Shown here: positions 24,333 through 32,614 of the stretch, one piece after another
Layout of the letters: each line of letters begins with the position of its first letter
Numbering within the stretch: position 1 is the first letter of the stretch
Assembly (NCBI GenBank): GCA_000432435.1
Contig: HF993135.1
Span: 245,455 to 286,575, forward strand
DNA from: Eubacterium sp. CAG:180
GTDB lineage: Bacteria > Bacillota > Clostridia > Oscillospirales > Acutalibacteraceae
DNA length: 41,121 bases
Direction of reading: 5' to 3'
Notes under the pieces: generated by a model
Told to the model about the DNA's origin: nothing
Databases searched by the model: none
The model's input: the letters and a program-made list of their open reading frames with translations, nothing else
Program-made: the position numbers and the translations under genes

Positions 24333-25643
24333 ATGAAAACAGAAGCTTACGCAACACAGATGGACGCCGCAAGAAAAGGCATTATTACCGATGAGCTGAA
24401 GGCAGTAGCCGAAAAAGAACACATGACAACAGATGAGTTATTACCCCTCGTAGCCTCAGGTAAGGTCGTAATACCCGCCAACAAGCGTCACAAGTGCCTG
24501 TCGCCCGAGGGCGTCGGCTCAATGCTCCGCACAAAAATAAATGTAAATCTCGGCGTTTCGAGAGATTGCAAGGACTATGACATTGAGATGCAAAAGGTTC
24601 TCTCGGCAGTTAATATGGGTGCTGAAGCTATAATGGATCTCTCAAGCCACGGCAACACACAGCCGTTCAGGCAGAAGCTTACGCACGAATGTCCTGCTAT
24701 GATAGGCACGGTGCCCGTTTACGACAGCGTAATTCACTATCAGAGAGACCTTGACACTCTGACCGCAAAGGACTTTATTGACGTCATAAGACTTCACGCA
24801 GAGGACGGAGTCGACTTTGTAACGCTCCACTGCGGAATCACAAGAAAAACAATTGACCAGATACGTAAGCACAAAAGGAAAATGAACATAGTTTCGCGCG
24901 GTGGCTCACTCGTTTTTGCCTGGATGTGTATGACAGGTGAAGAAAACCCGTTTTACGAATACTATGATGAAATACTTGATATATGCCGCGAATATGATGT
25001 TACAATCTCTCTCGGCGACGCCTGCCGCCCCGGCTGTCTTGCCGACGCGACCGACGTATGTCAAATCGAAGAGCTTGTACGTCTCGGCGAATTAACAAAA
25101 AGAGCTTGGGAAAAGGACGTTCAGGTTATGGTTGAGGGCCCCGGACACGTTCCGATGGACCAGATAGCTGCCAATATGAAGGTTCAGCAGACAATATGCA
25201 TGGGTGCTCCCTTCTACGTTCTCGGGCCGCTCGTAACCGATATAGCTCCCGGATATGACCACATAACGGCAGCAATCGGCGGAGCCATGGCGGCAATGAG
25301 CGGCGCGGCTTTCCTCTGCTATGTAACTCCGGCCGAGCATCTCGCTCTCCCGAATCTCGACGACGTTAAGCAGGGCATCATCGCAAGCCGTATAGCGGCT
25401 CATGCGGCGGATATTGCCAAGGGCGTCCGCGGAGCCCGTGATATCGACGACAAAATGGGCGACGCAAGACGTGCACTTGATTGGGAAGCCCAATGGAAAT
25501 GTGCCATTGACCCCGAAACGGCTAAAGCAATACGTGACGACCGCTCCCCCGAGCACGACGACACCTGCTCAATGTGCGGTAAGTTCTGCGCCGTCCGCAG
25601 TATGAATAAGGCACTCGCCGGCGAGCATATAGATATACTGTAA
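24333..25643 (+). CDS. thiC: Phosphomethylpyrimidine synthase (radical SAM)
   Basis: A 436-residue ThiC, which rearranges aminoimidazole ribotide into HMP-P. Conserved segments include NVNLGVSRDC, TLHCGIT, VSRGGSL, SLGDACRPGC, VEGPGHVPMDQI and ITAAIGGA. The C-terminal cluster ligands are Cys412, Cys415 and Cys419 in CSMCGKFC, a CX2CX3C spacing shorter than the E. coli CX2CX4C form but found in the clostridial/archaeal branch as I recall it. The start is ATG at 24333 after AAAGGAG; a longer open frame upstream overlaps thiD and is discarded. It ends the operon before a strong terminator. Confidence 0.96.
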   Translation: MKTEAYATQMDAARKGIITDELKAVAEKEHMTTDELLPLVASGKVVIPANKRHKCLSPEGVGSMLRTKINVNLGVSRDCKDYDIEMQKVLSAVNMGAEAIMDLSSHGNTQPFRQKLTHECPAMIGTVPVYDSVIHYQRDLDTLTAKDFIDVIRLHAEDGVDFVTLHCGITRKTIDQIRKHKRKMNIVSRGGSLVFAWMCMTGEENPFYEYYDEILDICREYDVTISLGDACRPGCLADATDVCQIEELVRLGELTKRAWEKDVQVMVEGPGHVPMDQIAANMKVQQTICMGAPFYVLGPLVTDIAPGYDHITAAIGGAMAAMSGAAFLCYVTPAEHLALPNLDDVKQGIIASRIAAHAADIAKGVRGARDIDDKMGDARRALDWEAQWKCAIDPETAKAIRDDRSPEHDDTCSMCGKFCAVRSMNKALAGEHIDIL

Positions 25644-25661
25644 AAAATACTCATTAAGTAA

Positions 25662-25707
25662 AAACGAGCTGTAAAGGTTTTAACCGTTACAGCTCGTTTC
25701 GTTTTTA
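25662..25707. terminator. Terminator of the thiamine operon
   Basis: AAACGAGCTGTAA (25662-25674) pairs perfectly with TTACAGCTCGTTT (25687-25699), followed by CGTTTTT. A run of A on the other side allows it to serve the convergent minus-strand gene too. Confidence 0.9.
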
Positions 25708-25718
25708 TTTGTTAAATA

Positions 25719-26609
25719 TCAGCCTTTATCAATGTTATTTGAGAAAATATCGGCAACCTCACTCATTATGATATACGCCGTCGGGTCTATGCCGTGAACG
25801 TAGTCCTTCATTTTACCTACCTGATACCTGTTAACTACGAAATAAATCATCGCCTTATCACGATTTGAATATCCGCCCTTTGCATTGAGCCTTGTAAGGC
25901 CGCTGCCAAACGCCTCGCTCAAAACCTCACATATCTCTTCGGGTCGTTCGGTTATAATAACGGCACACTTTGAGCGGTCTATGCCCTCGACTATAAAATC
26001 AACTGTTTTCAACGCCGCCGAATACGTAACTATGGAATAAAGCGGAAGCACCCAGCTTTTAAGCACGATTCCGCAAATGACATACAAAAGGAAATTATAT
26101 ATCATAACGAATGTGCCGACGGTAATTCCGAGTCGCTTTGCAAAAATGACCGCCATAACCTCAATGCCGTCCATTGCTCCTCCGTAACGGATAGCAAGAC
26201 CGCTTCCGATACCGGAAAGGACGCCGCCGAACAGCGCACAAAGCAACAAATCGGTTCCGGCGAGCGGCGATGCTATACTCACATCTACCGGAAACACATC
26301 GGTAATCAGCCACGCAAACAGCGAATAAACGCCAACCGCATAAATCGAATAAAACGTAAAGCCTGCGCCTTGCTTTTTAAGTCCAAACAAAAAAAGCGGC
26401 ACATTTAGGATTAAAAGAAACAGAGAAAGAGTCAAATTCGGCGGCGTAATCTGCTCAAGCAGCATTGACGTTCCGGAAATTCCGCTGTCGTACAGCTTAA
26501 CCGGGGTCATAAAAATCGTAATGCCGAAAGCGTTTATCATTCCCGCTATCGTAAGCATCAAAATGTTTTTAAAAACTCTTTTAAAACGAATGTTTCGGGG
26601 GTGTTTCAC
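25719..26609 (-). CDS. YitT-family membrane protein (DUF161 plus DUF2179)
   Basis: A 296-residue protein with five or six N-terminal membrane helices (about 15-200) holding NAFGITIFMTPVKLYDSGISG and GVLSGIGSGLAIRYGGAMDGIE, both spread over the first 150 residues, typical of YitT. The cytoplasmic C-terminal DUF2179 domain shows AVIITERPEEI and GGYSNRDKAMIYFVVNRYQ. The molecular role of the family is unknown. The GTG start at 26609 lies 10 nt after AAAGGAG. It is a single gene with its own promoter and terminator and a leader of about 135 nt. Confidence 0.88.
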   Translation of the reverse strand: MKHPRNIRFKRVFKNILMLTIAGMINAFGITIFMTPVKLYDSGISGTSMLLEQITPPNLTLSLFLLILNVPLFLFGLKKQGAGFTFYSIYAVGVYSLFAWLITDVFPVDVSIASPLAGTDLLLCALFGGVLSGIGSGLAIRYGGAMDGIEVMAVIFAKRLGITVGTFVMIYNFLLYVICGIVLKSWVLPLYSIVTYSAALKTVDFIVEGIDRSKCAVIITERPEEICEVLSEAFGSGLTRLNAKGGYSNRDKAMIYFVVNRYQVGKMKDYVHGIDPTAYIIMSEVADIFSNNIDKG

Positions 26610-26780
26610 TTGACAAGCACTCCTTTAATAAACATAGGTATCGCAAGCCGCCATGGCAAGGTGATAAGCTTAACATTAAATCCGCCGCCTCTTTTGAATC
26701 ATACGCAAGCTTATGCACATACGAGATTATCAATTAGATTTTTCAGTATAAATTATATATAAATCGTAGGTCAAAGTCAA
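26610..26780 (-). promoter_or_regulatory. Promoter and long leader of the YitT-family gene
   Basis: On the minus strand TTGACT (26775-26780) and TATAAT (26752-26757) are 17 bp apart. The transcript would have about 135 untranslated nt. These include two TAAGCTT copies (one each side of a GGCGGCGG stretch) that can pair with each other. No known riboswitch was recognised. Confidence 0.6.
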
Positions 26781-26826
26781 TCAACAGTAATTTACGAAGT
26801 GTCATCTCACACAGTACGCAAAAATC

Positions 26827-26860
26827 AGCCCTTTGAGAAACATTTATTTCTCAAAGGGCT
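26827..26860 (-). terminator. Terminator of the ECF transporter operon
   Basis: Perfect 14-bp arms AGCCCTTTGAGAAA (26827-26840) and its complement (26847-26860) with a 6-nt loop. Read on the minus strand they are followed by GATTTTTG. The rest of the gap to 26979 shows no gene. Confidence 0.8.
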
Positions 26861-26979
26861 AATTAACTGAATTAAATTCATACAGTGCTTTTTTAAGACT
26901 TATTCCGAAAATCAATCGCAATAAAATCGATTCATAAGCGTCGCCGCCGACAAATCTTTCGGCACTTCATCATCTCCGC

Positions 26980-27792
26980 TCAAAGTCGCTTTGAATTTTC
27001 GGTAAGAGCCGCAAGAAAATCTTCACTTGTAATAACACCTTCAAATCCCATTTCGGATGCGAGATATGACACATTCGGTTTTTTCAATGCGGCCTTCTCC
27101 ATAAGCGAGTCATCGGTAAGGATTCTGTTCGTTTTATCGTCCATAAGTATATGCTTGTCTGCCATACACACGGTTCTGTCGAAGTTTTCGGCAACAAATT
27201 CCATATCATGTGTAATGGTAATTACAAGCTTTCCCTCGGAGGACAGTGCATTGATAATTCCGGACAATAGTCTTATGCCGTGTCTGTCCTGACAAGCTGT
27301 CGGCTCATCAAAAACAAATACATCCGGGTCGGCCGCTATTGCCGCGGCTATCGTCACAAACTTTCTGTATGAATACGAAAGATTGTACGGATTTTCATTG
27401 ATATACGGCTTGAGCCCCGTCAATTTAACCGCTTTTTTTAATCTCTTGTTCACCGTTTCTTCATCCACTTTAAAGTATCTCGGCGTGTATGAAATTTCGG
27501 CCAGCACCTCCTGATTAAAAATTTGGTCGTCGGGGTTTTGAAATACGTAAGCCACTTTTCGCGCAATCATCGCGGTCGTTTTGCCTTTTGTGGATACACC
27601 GTTTATAAGCACTTCACCCTTTGTGGGCTTAAGCAGACCGTTCATAAGCTTTGCGGTTGTTGTTTTTCCGGCTCCGTTTTCGCCTATAATCGCTATTTTT
27701 TCGCCTAAATCCGCAGAGATGCTTACGCCTTCAACGGCAACATGCCCGCTTGGATATTCAAAATAGACATCTCTCAATTCAAGATAAGCCAC
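26980..27792 (-). CDS. ECF transporter ATPase A2 with degenerate signature motif
   Basis: A 270-residue ATP-binding subunit. Walker A GENGAGKT is at 37-44, the Q-loop FQNPDDQ at 84-90 and Walker B VFVFDE at 158-163. The ABC signature, normally LSGGQ-like, reads LSYSYRK at 138-144, so one of the two composite ATP sites is probably altered. GTG at 27792 is preferred because AAAGGAGG lies 11 nt upstream; this overlaps the preceding ATPase gene by 14 nt. A longer frame to 27825 lies wholly inside that gene. It forms the energising module with the next ATPase and the T subunit. Confidence 0.88.
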   Translation of the reverse strand: MAYLELRDVYFEYPSGHVAVEGVSISADLGEKIAIIGENGAGKTTTAKLMNGLLKPTKGEVLINGVSTKGKTTAMIARKVAYVFQNPDDQIFNQEVLAEISYTPRYFKVDEETVNKRLKKAVKLTGLKPYINENPYNLSYSYRKFVTIAAAIAADPDVFVFDEPTACQDRHGIRLLSGIINALSSEGKLVITITHDMEFVAENFDRTVCMADKHILMDDKTNRILTDDSLMEKAALKKPNVSYLASEMGFEGVITSEDFLAALTENSKRL

Positions 27793-28660
27793 AGCCGTCA
27801 CTTCCTCCTTTGGATTTTTGCACACATTCGGTAAATATTTTCAGAGCTTCATCCACCGTTGTCGGGATTTTGTCGATAAAAAGTCCTCTGCTTCTTGCCT
27901 GAAATCCGAGAACGGCAACATAGGGCATATCAAGATTTTTTTCATAAAGGAGTTCGCTTGACAATACGTCCTCCGGAGATCCGTCAAGCAGCACCGAGCC
28001 GTCATTGAGATATACTATATGGTCTGCATATTCGGCTATCAGATTCATCTTATGCTCAACCAAAACTATCGTTTTCTTTTGCCTGTTCAGATATTTGATT
28101 ATTTCGAATACATCCTCCGTACCCTTCGGGTCGAGCTGAGAGGTCGGTTCGTCTATAACAATAATATCCGGGTCCTGAACAATGATGGAAGCCAAAGCGA
28201 CTCTCTGTCTCTGTCCGCCGGACAGCTCACAGGGATGCTTGAACATAAAAGCTTCGATTTGGAGCAAGCTTATGATGTCCATTACTTTGGTTATAATCTC
28301 TTCACGGTCAACTCCCATATTTTCAAGACCGAAGGCAATCTCTTCAAAAACAGTTTCTTTTATTCCGCTGTTTTGAGTAAAGGGGTTTTGAAAAACGAAG
28401 CCTATTCTTTTGGCCTTTTCTTCTTCGCTGATCTCTTTTGTGCTTTTTCCGAATATTTCAACCGACCCTTCAACCTCTCCGCCGTGAAAAGACGGAATAA
28501 GGCCGCGGATGATATTGCAAATCGTTGTTTTGCCGCAGCCGTTCGGGCCGACAATCGCACATACCTCTCCCTCCGAAACGGAAAAAGAAACGTTCTTCAG
28601 GCAGTATTCGTCGGCAGATGGGTATTTGTATGACAGATTACTTATTTTAACAGCTTCCAT
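27779..28660 (-). CDS. ECF transporter ATPase A1
   Basis: A 293-residue ATP-binding subunit of the ECF/CbiO type. Walker A GPNGCGKT is at about 38-45, Q-loop VFQNPFTQ, a canonical signature LSGGQRQR, Walker B IIVIDEP and an H-loop VLVEHKM. The C-terminal 60 residues are an extension beyond the ATPase core. The gene follows the T subunit gene and overlaps the second ATPase gene. The preserved signature contrasts with the altered one in its partner. Confidence 0.92.
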   Translation of the reverse strand: MEAVKISNLSYKYPSADEYCLKNVSFSVSEGEVCAIVGPNGCGKTTICNIIRGLIPSFHGGEVEGSVEIFGKSTKEISEEEKAKRIGFVFQNPFTQNSGIKETVFEEIAFGLENMGVDREEIITKVMDIISLLQIEAFMFKHPCELSGGQRQRVALASIIVQDPDIIVIDEPTSQLDPKGTEDVFEIIKYLNRQKKTIVLVEHKMNLIAEYADHIVYLNDGSVLLDGSPEDVLSSELLYEKNLDMPYVAVLGFQARSRGLFIDKIPTTVDEALKIFTECVQKSKGGSDGCGLS

Positions 28661-28673
28661 ACTTGTCTCCTTA

Positions 28674-29459
28674 TCATTTGATGAAAATGAATTTCACGGC
28701 AATAAGTGCAGCTGTTACAAAAGCTATTCCTATCATAGTCACAACATCTGCCCTGCTTGTGTTGTTTACTCTTAAAGACGTGCGTTTGCAATGGCAGTTA
28801 AAGCATCTCGCCTCTAAAGCTATTGCTTTTTCCTCCGCGCTTACCATAGAGCTGAGCAGCAATGTAATAAGCATAGGTAAAATCGCCTTTAATCTGACAA
28901 ACAAATTGCCTTCCGTTTCAATTCCTCGAGAGCTTTGAGCTTCAAGAATCTGCCCCATTTTGTCCGATAATTCGTTTATGGAGCGAAATGATGCAACTAC
29001 CATATAAACAACATTGGACGACAGACCCATTTTGCCGAGAACCGCCATAAGGTCCTGAACCTGCGTTGTCTCGGTAAAGAGCAAAAGTCCTCCCGCAAGA
29101 GTGAGAATTACCGAAGACATTCTGCAGCCTCGTATAAAACCGACCTTATATAATGAGATTTTTCCGATTGAAAGAAGCACTTCAGCTTCGGCATTTTGAA
29201 ACAATGAGCTTATCAAAATAAGCATAAGTCCAAAGAAAACAAAAAGCTTAAAATACGATTTAAAAAATCCTTTAAAAACGTGAGCGAAAAGAGACAGTAT
29301 TATGTATACCGCGCTGATCACCGCAATATATACGGGTCCGCCGAACAATATCGATAAAACAGCCGTACAAATAACAAACAGAAACTTTGTAATCGGACTA
29401 AGCTCTTTAATTGTGCCGCCTTGTCTTTTCAATTGTTCTTCTATGGCCTGTCTATCCAT
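28674..29459 (-). CDS. ECF transporter T component (EcfT)
   Basis: A 261-residue membrane protein with about five helices and a cytoplasmic helical region. It carries the two short coupling motifs of the T subunit, SRG in QSSRGIE and AR- in ALEARCFNC, which contact the two ATPases. A GGTGGAG site precedes the ATG at 29459. It lies between the S component and the ATPase genes in the usual group I arrangement. Confidence 0.9.
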   Translation of the reverse strand: MDRQAIEEQLKRQGGTIKELSPITKFLFVICTAVLSILFGGPVYIAVISAVYIILSLFAHVFKGFFKSYFKLFVFFGLMLILISSLFQNAEAEVLLSIGKISLYKVGFIRGCRMSSVILTLAGGLLLFTETTQVQDLMAVLGKMGLSSNVVYMVVASFRSINELSDKMGQILEAQSSRGIETEGNLFVRLKAILPMLITLLLSSMVSAEEKAIALEARCFNCHCKRTSLRVNNTSRADVVTMIGIAFVTAALIAVKFIFIK

Positions 29460-29488
29460 AAATCTCCACCCCGGTCAATGTATTTTTC

Positions 29489-30157
29489 TTATTGCGGCTC
29501 TCCGCTGTCCGTATTTTTATCCGTATTTTCGTCTGCGATATCGTCATCATCAAAAAGGTCATTTTTCTCTTTTTTCTCCTTAAGATAAATGTGACCTAAT
29601 TTGAATTTGCTGAGATATCTGTTTGACATTCCCTTTACGATAATGTAGCAAACGACACACGAAAGCAGCTTGTCCAAAAATTCTGTACAGAACGACGAAA
29701 TCAATGTTGCCGGGAGCACTCCGAGTCCGGTTGCGCGAAGGAATGTTATAATTACTCCTTGCCCGGTCTCAGTTATTCCGCCGAACACCAGTGCGGTGAT
29801 AGGAGACGACAATACTACGCCAAGCAGCGCAATAATAATTCCGCTGGTAATGAGTTTCGGTATGCTGGTCATCATTTTTTTCTTGCTCAAGAAGCCGGCA
29901 GCCAAGCCGTAAATGGCCGTTACGGGAATATACGCAAACATAATCGGTGAAAATATTCCCGACACGACACCTGTCAAGGCACCCGTAAGACAACCTATTG
30001 CAGGTCCGCACAGCATACCGATAAGAATGGTTCCGATGCTGTCAACATAGAGCGGTATTTTCAAAGCAGAAGCCAGATTTCCGCCTACAACATTTATTGC
30101 CAAGCATATCGGTATCAATGATATTACAATAATTGAAATAGATTTTTTTTGTTTCAT
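29489..30157 (-). CDS. ECF transporter S component, substrate unknown
   Basis: A 222-residue membrane protein with about six helices in the first 170 residues, including NVVGGNLASALKIPLYVDSIG and PAIGCLTGALTGVVSGIFSP, in the style of ECF substrate-binding subunits. The tail from about 185 is charged and highly acidic (DLFDDDDIADENTDKNTD), which is unusual. A dedicated T and A1A2 module follows, so this is a group I ECF system. No nearby biosynthetic gene or riboswitch shows which vitamin, nucleoside or metal is carried. Confidence 0.85.
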   Translation of the reverse strand: MKQKKSISIIVISLIPICLAINVVGGNLASALKIPLYVDSIGTILIGMLCGPAIGCLTGALTGVVSGIFSPIMFAYIPVTAIYGLAAGFLSKKKMMTSIPKLITSGIIIALLGVVLSSPITALVFGGITETGQGVIITFLRATGLGVLPATLISSFCTEFLDKLLSCVVCYIIVKGMSNRYLSKFKLGHIYLKEKKEKNDLFDDDDIADENTDKNTDSGEPQ

Positions 30158-30203
30158 ATGTTTCTCCCCCGTGATATCTCACCGGATCGGAACAAAAACG
30201 CTG

Positions 30204-31193
30204 CTACCTGCCGATCATAAACAACTTTCTGTCTATTTCATGGCAGCAAGCATATCCCCCAAGGTCCTTCACGGTATTTAATATCTTCAGTATTTTTTTA
30301 TACATCTTGAGCTTTCCCTTAGGAGTGTAAACGTATTTTATTCCCTCGATAAACCTCTTATTGTCCCGATAAACCAACTGTCCGAAGTTGATTTCTCTCG
30401 GTAGCTTTTCAATGTTATATTCTTTTTTAAAATCAATCAGAATTTTGTTCAGCCCACAGACCTCTCGCGAGCCGAGAATTATCATTTTATCCGGATCAAG
30501 CACGTACCATACAATTGCCCAACCGGAAGTATAATACTCAAGCGACTCAATATTGCCGGATAAAATATATTCCCTGCTTTTCCGCATAAATTCAACAATA
30601 GTGCCGTCGTCAAAGAGTTTTTTTACAACGGTTTCGTTTCCCTTTTGCGGTCCGTGTCTGAAATCATAAAAAGCTCCCGCCCAATCCATACACAGTCTGA
30701 CAGCTTCAAAAACAAGCTTGCTGTCATCGGTATCTATTCCTCGGTTAAGTGCCTCTCCGCAGCATTCGAGGAACCTGTTACTGTCATCGTTCGTCTCACC
30801 GGAGAACAATTCCGGACTCATCCAGCTCACATGGCTTTCGGGGTCCACCTCGTATGACCAGTGATACTCATCGGCAACACCTTCAAGATACTTGTAAAGA
30901 TATTCGGAAAAAGCCTTTACAATTTTCTTGTTTGACATCGGTTCTTTATCCTGAGCGGCTGTCTCCGCTTGGCCGTAAAGCACCCGATTTTCAACAGTTA
31001 TTGCATCAAGCTGCATAGCTTCTTTTCCCTTTTCAAAGGACAGGCCGCCGCCTGATGCAACACTGTATCTCGCAAGCATCAAATATCCCGCGTGTTCAAA
31101 AAAGTGTGAGACGCTCTTTGCCGTTTCGGCCTCATACCTTTCTGCAACTTTGATCAATTCTTCGTCAATCGTTATTGTTATATTCTTCTTCAC
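30204..31193 (-). CDS. Ribbon-helix-helix protein with unrecognised C-terminal domain
   Basis: A 329-residue protein. Residues 1-45 (ITITIDEELIKVAERYEAE, then SVSHFFEHAGYLMLARY) look like a ribbon-helix-helix DNA-binding fold. The remaining 280 residues are rich in Trp, Tyr and Asp (for example DEYHWSYEVDP, CMDWAGAFYDFRHG, GWAIVWYVLDPDK) and match no family I recognise; a ligand-sensing role is possible. The GTG start at 31193 follows GGGGAG. It is the first gene before the ECF transporter, with a consensus promoter, so it probably regulates that operon. This is inferred from position. Confidence 0.6.
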   Translation of the reverse strand: MKKNITITIDEELIKVAERYEAETAKSVSHFFEHAGYLMLARYSVASGGGLSFEKGKEAMQLDAITVENRVLYGQAETAAQDKEPMSNKKIVKAFSEYLYKYLEGVADEYHWSYEVDPESHVSWMSPELFSGETNDDSNRFLECCGEALNRGIDTDDSKLVFEAVRLCMDWAGAFYDFRHGPQKGNETVVKKLFDDGTIVEFMRKSREYILSGNIESLEYYTSGWAIVWYVLDPDKMIILGSREVCGLNKILIDFKKEYNIEKLPREINFGQLVYRDNKRFIEGIKYVYTPKGKLKMYKKILKILNTVKDLGGYACCHEIDRKLFMIGR

Positions 31194-31238
31194 ATTTATA
31201 CTCCCCTATGCATTTTATTAATAAGACTATCCATATGT

Positions 31239-31268
31239 ATTATATTATTAATTCTTTATTACTGTCAA
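31239..31268 (-). promoter_or_regulatory. Promoter of the RHH-ECF operon
   Basis: On the minus strand a perfect TTGACA (31263-31268) and TATAAT (31239-31244) with an 18-bp spacer. Just downstream are CATATG and TTATTAATAA, short palindromes that could be operator sites for the RHH protein. Confidence 0.75.
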
Positions 31269-31327
31269 CCGTTACGGCAAACAAATATCCGACAGACATC
31301 GAACACAGGGAAACGCTAAATGTATAA

Positions 31328-32575
31328 TCAGTTTTTCTCCTTATTGGCAAAACCGGGAGTCAGAACCTTAGCAATAACAAGCAAAGCTATGGCCACAATA
31401 ACCGTACCGACGATGATACACGGAGTATATCCGAACTTCGTATAAAGAACGGGTGACACACCGGTTCCTATCGTGCTGCCTATCGCAAGCGCGCCGAAGC
31501 TTGAACCTATTACGGTTCCGCGTATTTCAGCTCTTACATCCGTGCACAGAGAAATACAAGCCTCTGTTGCAAATTCGACGAATGCAAAGTAAAGGAAAAG
31601 ACCGATGCTTCCGATAATAAGCGATTTTTGGTTGGTGAATGCGGCTATTACGCCTCCGCATATAGTCACAATGGCACCGAGCTTCATGGCTTTTGTTTTT
31701 CCGAGCTTGTCTGTAAGAGTAAGGCAAAGGAGCGAGCCAACAAATACCGCTAATCCGAATGCCGCGGAAATAAAGCCGATCTCCGATAAGCCCTGGTCGA
31801 AATTATCTTCAAGCCAACCGCCGTACATTGTCTGGCAGAACCAGTTACCGCCCATAAGAAGCGAGCCGGTAAGAAGGGCTGCCAAGGCATTTTTATCCTT
31901 GAGTACGAGCGAAAGTCTGTGGAAATATGAGCCTTTTTCCGCCTTGTTCTCTTGCATCTCGTGAGAAACGGTTGCGTCGATACCGAACCGTTTTTCTCCT
32001 TCCTTCGGGAGAATAAAGCCTAAAGCGATTGCAAAAACCACGGCGATGCCTGCCATTAAGACAAACGGTACAGCCCAGCCGAAGTTTTCCATAAGAACAC
32101 CTGCAACCGGTGAGCCTATCATAAAGCCGAGTGCATATGCGGCTTCAAGAACCGCAGTCATACGGCCTCTGCCCTCGTAAGGAATCATTTCGCTGAGGTA
32201 AGAGTACATTGCCGAGTCAAAAGTGAGTGTCGCGGCATAGGAAATGGGTAACGCGACAACAAAGCAAGGGAAGCTTGGGAAGAAGTATATAGCCGCATAG
32301 CTTGCCGCAAATGTGAGCAATGCTATTAAAAGCGAATTCTTCTTTCCGAACAAGTCAATAATACCGCCCCATACAGGTCCTAAAAATCCCATTGCCGATC
32401 TGATAGAGATGGCAAGACCGATAACAACGATTGTCGTGTCCAAATTTCTTGCGATTTCGGGAAGGAACGGCGTAACCATATGGTATCCCGTGAAAATTGC
32501 TATTCGCAACAATCCAAACAGTATAACAAGCATAGCAACTGTGCCAGTAAAAACTCTCTTTTTATTCTTTTCCAT
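31328..32575 (-). CDS. MFS transporter, last gene of the sugar operon
   Basis: A 415-residue protein with 12 expected membrane helices. It shows the MFS signature between helices 2 and 3 (GPVWGGIIDLFGKKNS) and a related repeat later (TLTDKLGKTKAMK). A soluble linker lies near residues 190-225. GGAGGAG precedes the ATG. It lies 39 bp after the DUF1152 gene. Being the only transporter in the operon it is the likely importer of the substrate, or an exporter of a product. No terminator is evident after it, so some transcription may enter the RHH-ECF operon. Confidence 0.88.
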   Translation of the reverse strand: MEKNKKRVFTGTVAMLVILFGLLRIAIFTGYHMVTPFLPEIARNLDTTIVVIGLAISIRSAMGFLGPVWGGIIDLFGKKNSLLIALLTFAASYAAIYFFPSFPCFVVALPISYAATLTFDSAMYSYLSEMIPYEGRGRMTAVLEAAYALGFMIGSPVAGVLMENFGWAVPFVLMAGIAVVFAIALGFILPKEGEKRFGIDATVSHEMQENKAEKGSYFHRLSLVLKDKNALAALLTGSLLMGGNWFCQTMYGGWLEDNFDQGLSEIGFISAAFGLAVFVGSLLCLTLTDKLGKTKAMKLGAIVTICGGVIAAFTNQKSLIIGSIGLFLYFAFVEFATEACISLCTDVRAEIRGTVIGSSFGALAIGSTIGTGVSPVLYTKFGYTPCIIVGTVIVAIALLVIAKVLTPGFANKEKN

Positions 32576-32614
32576 TTTAGAATCTCCTCCAACAAATATA
32601 TGCCGGCTAAAGCG

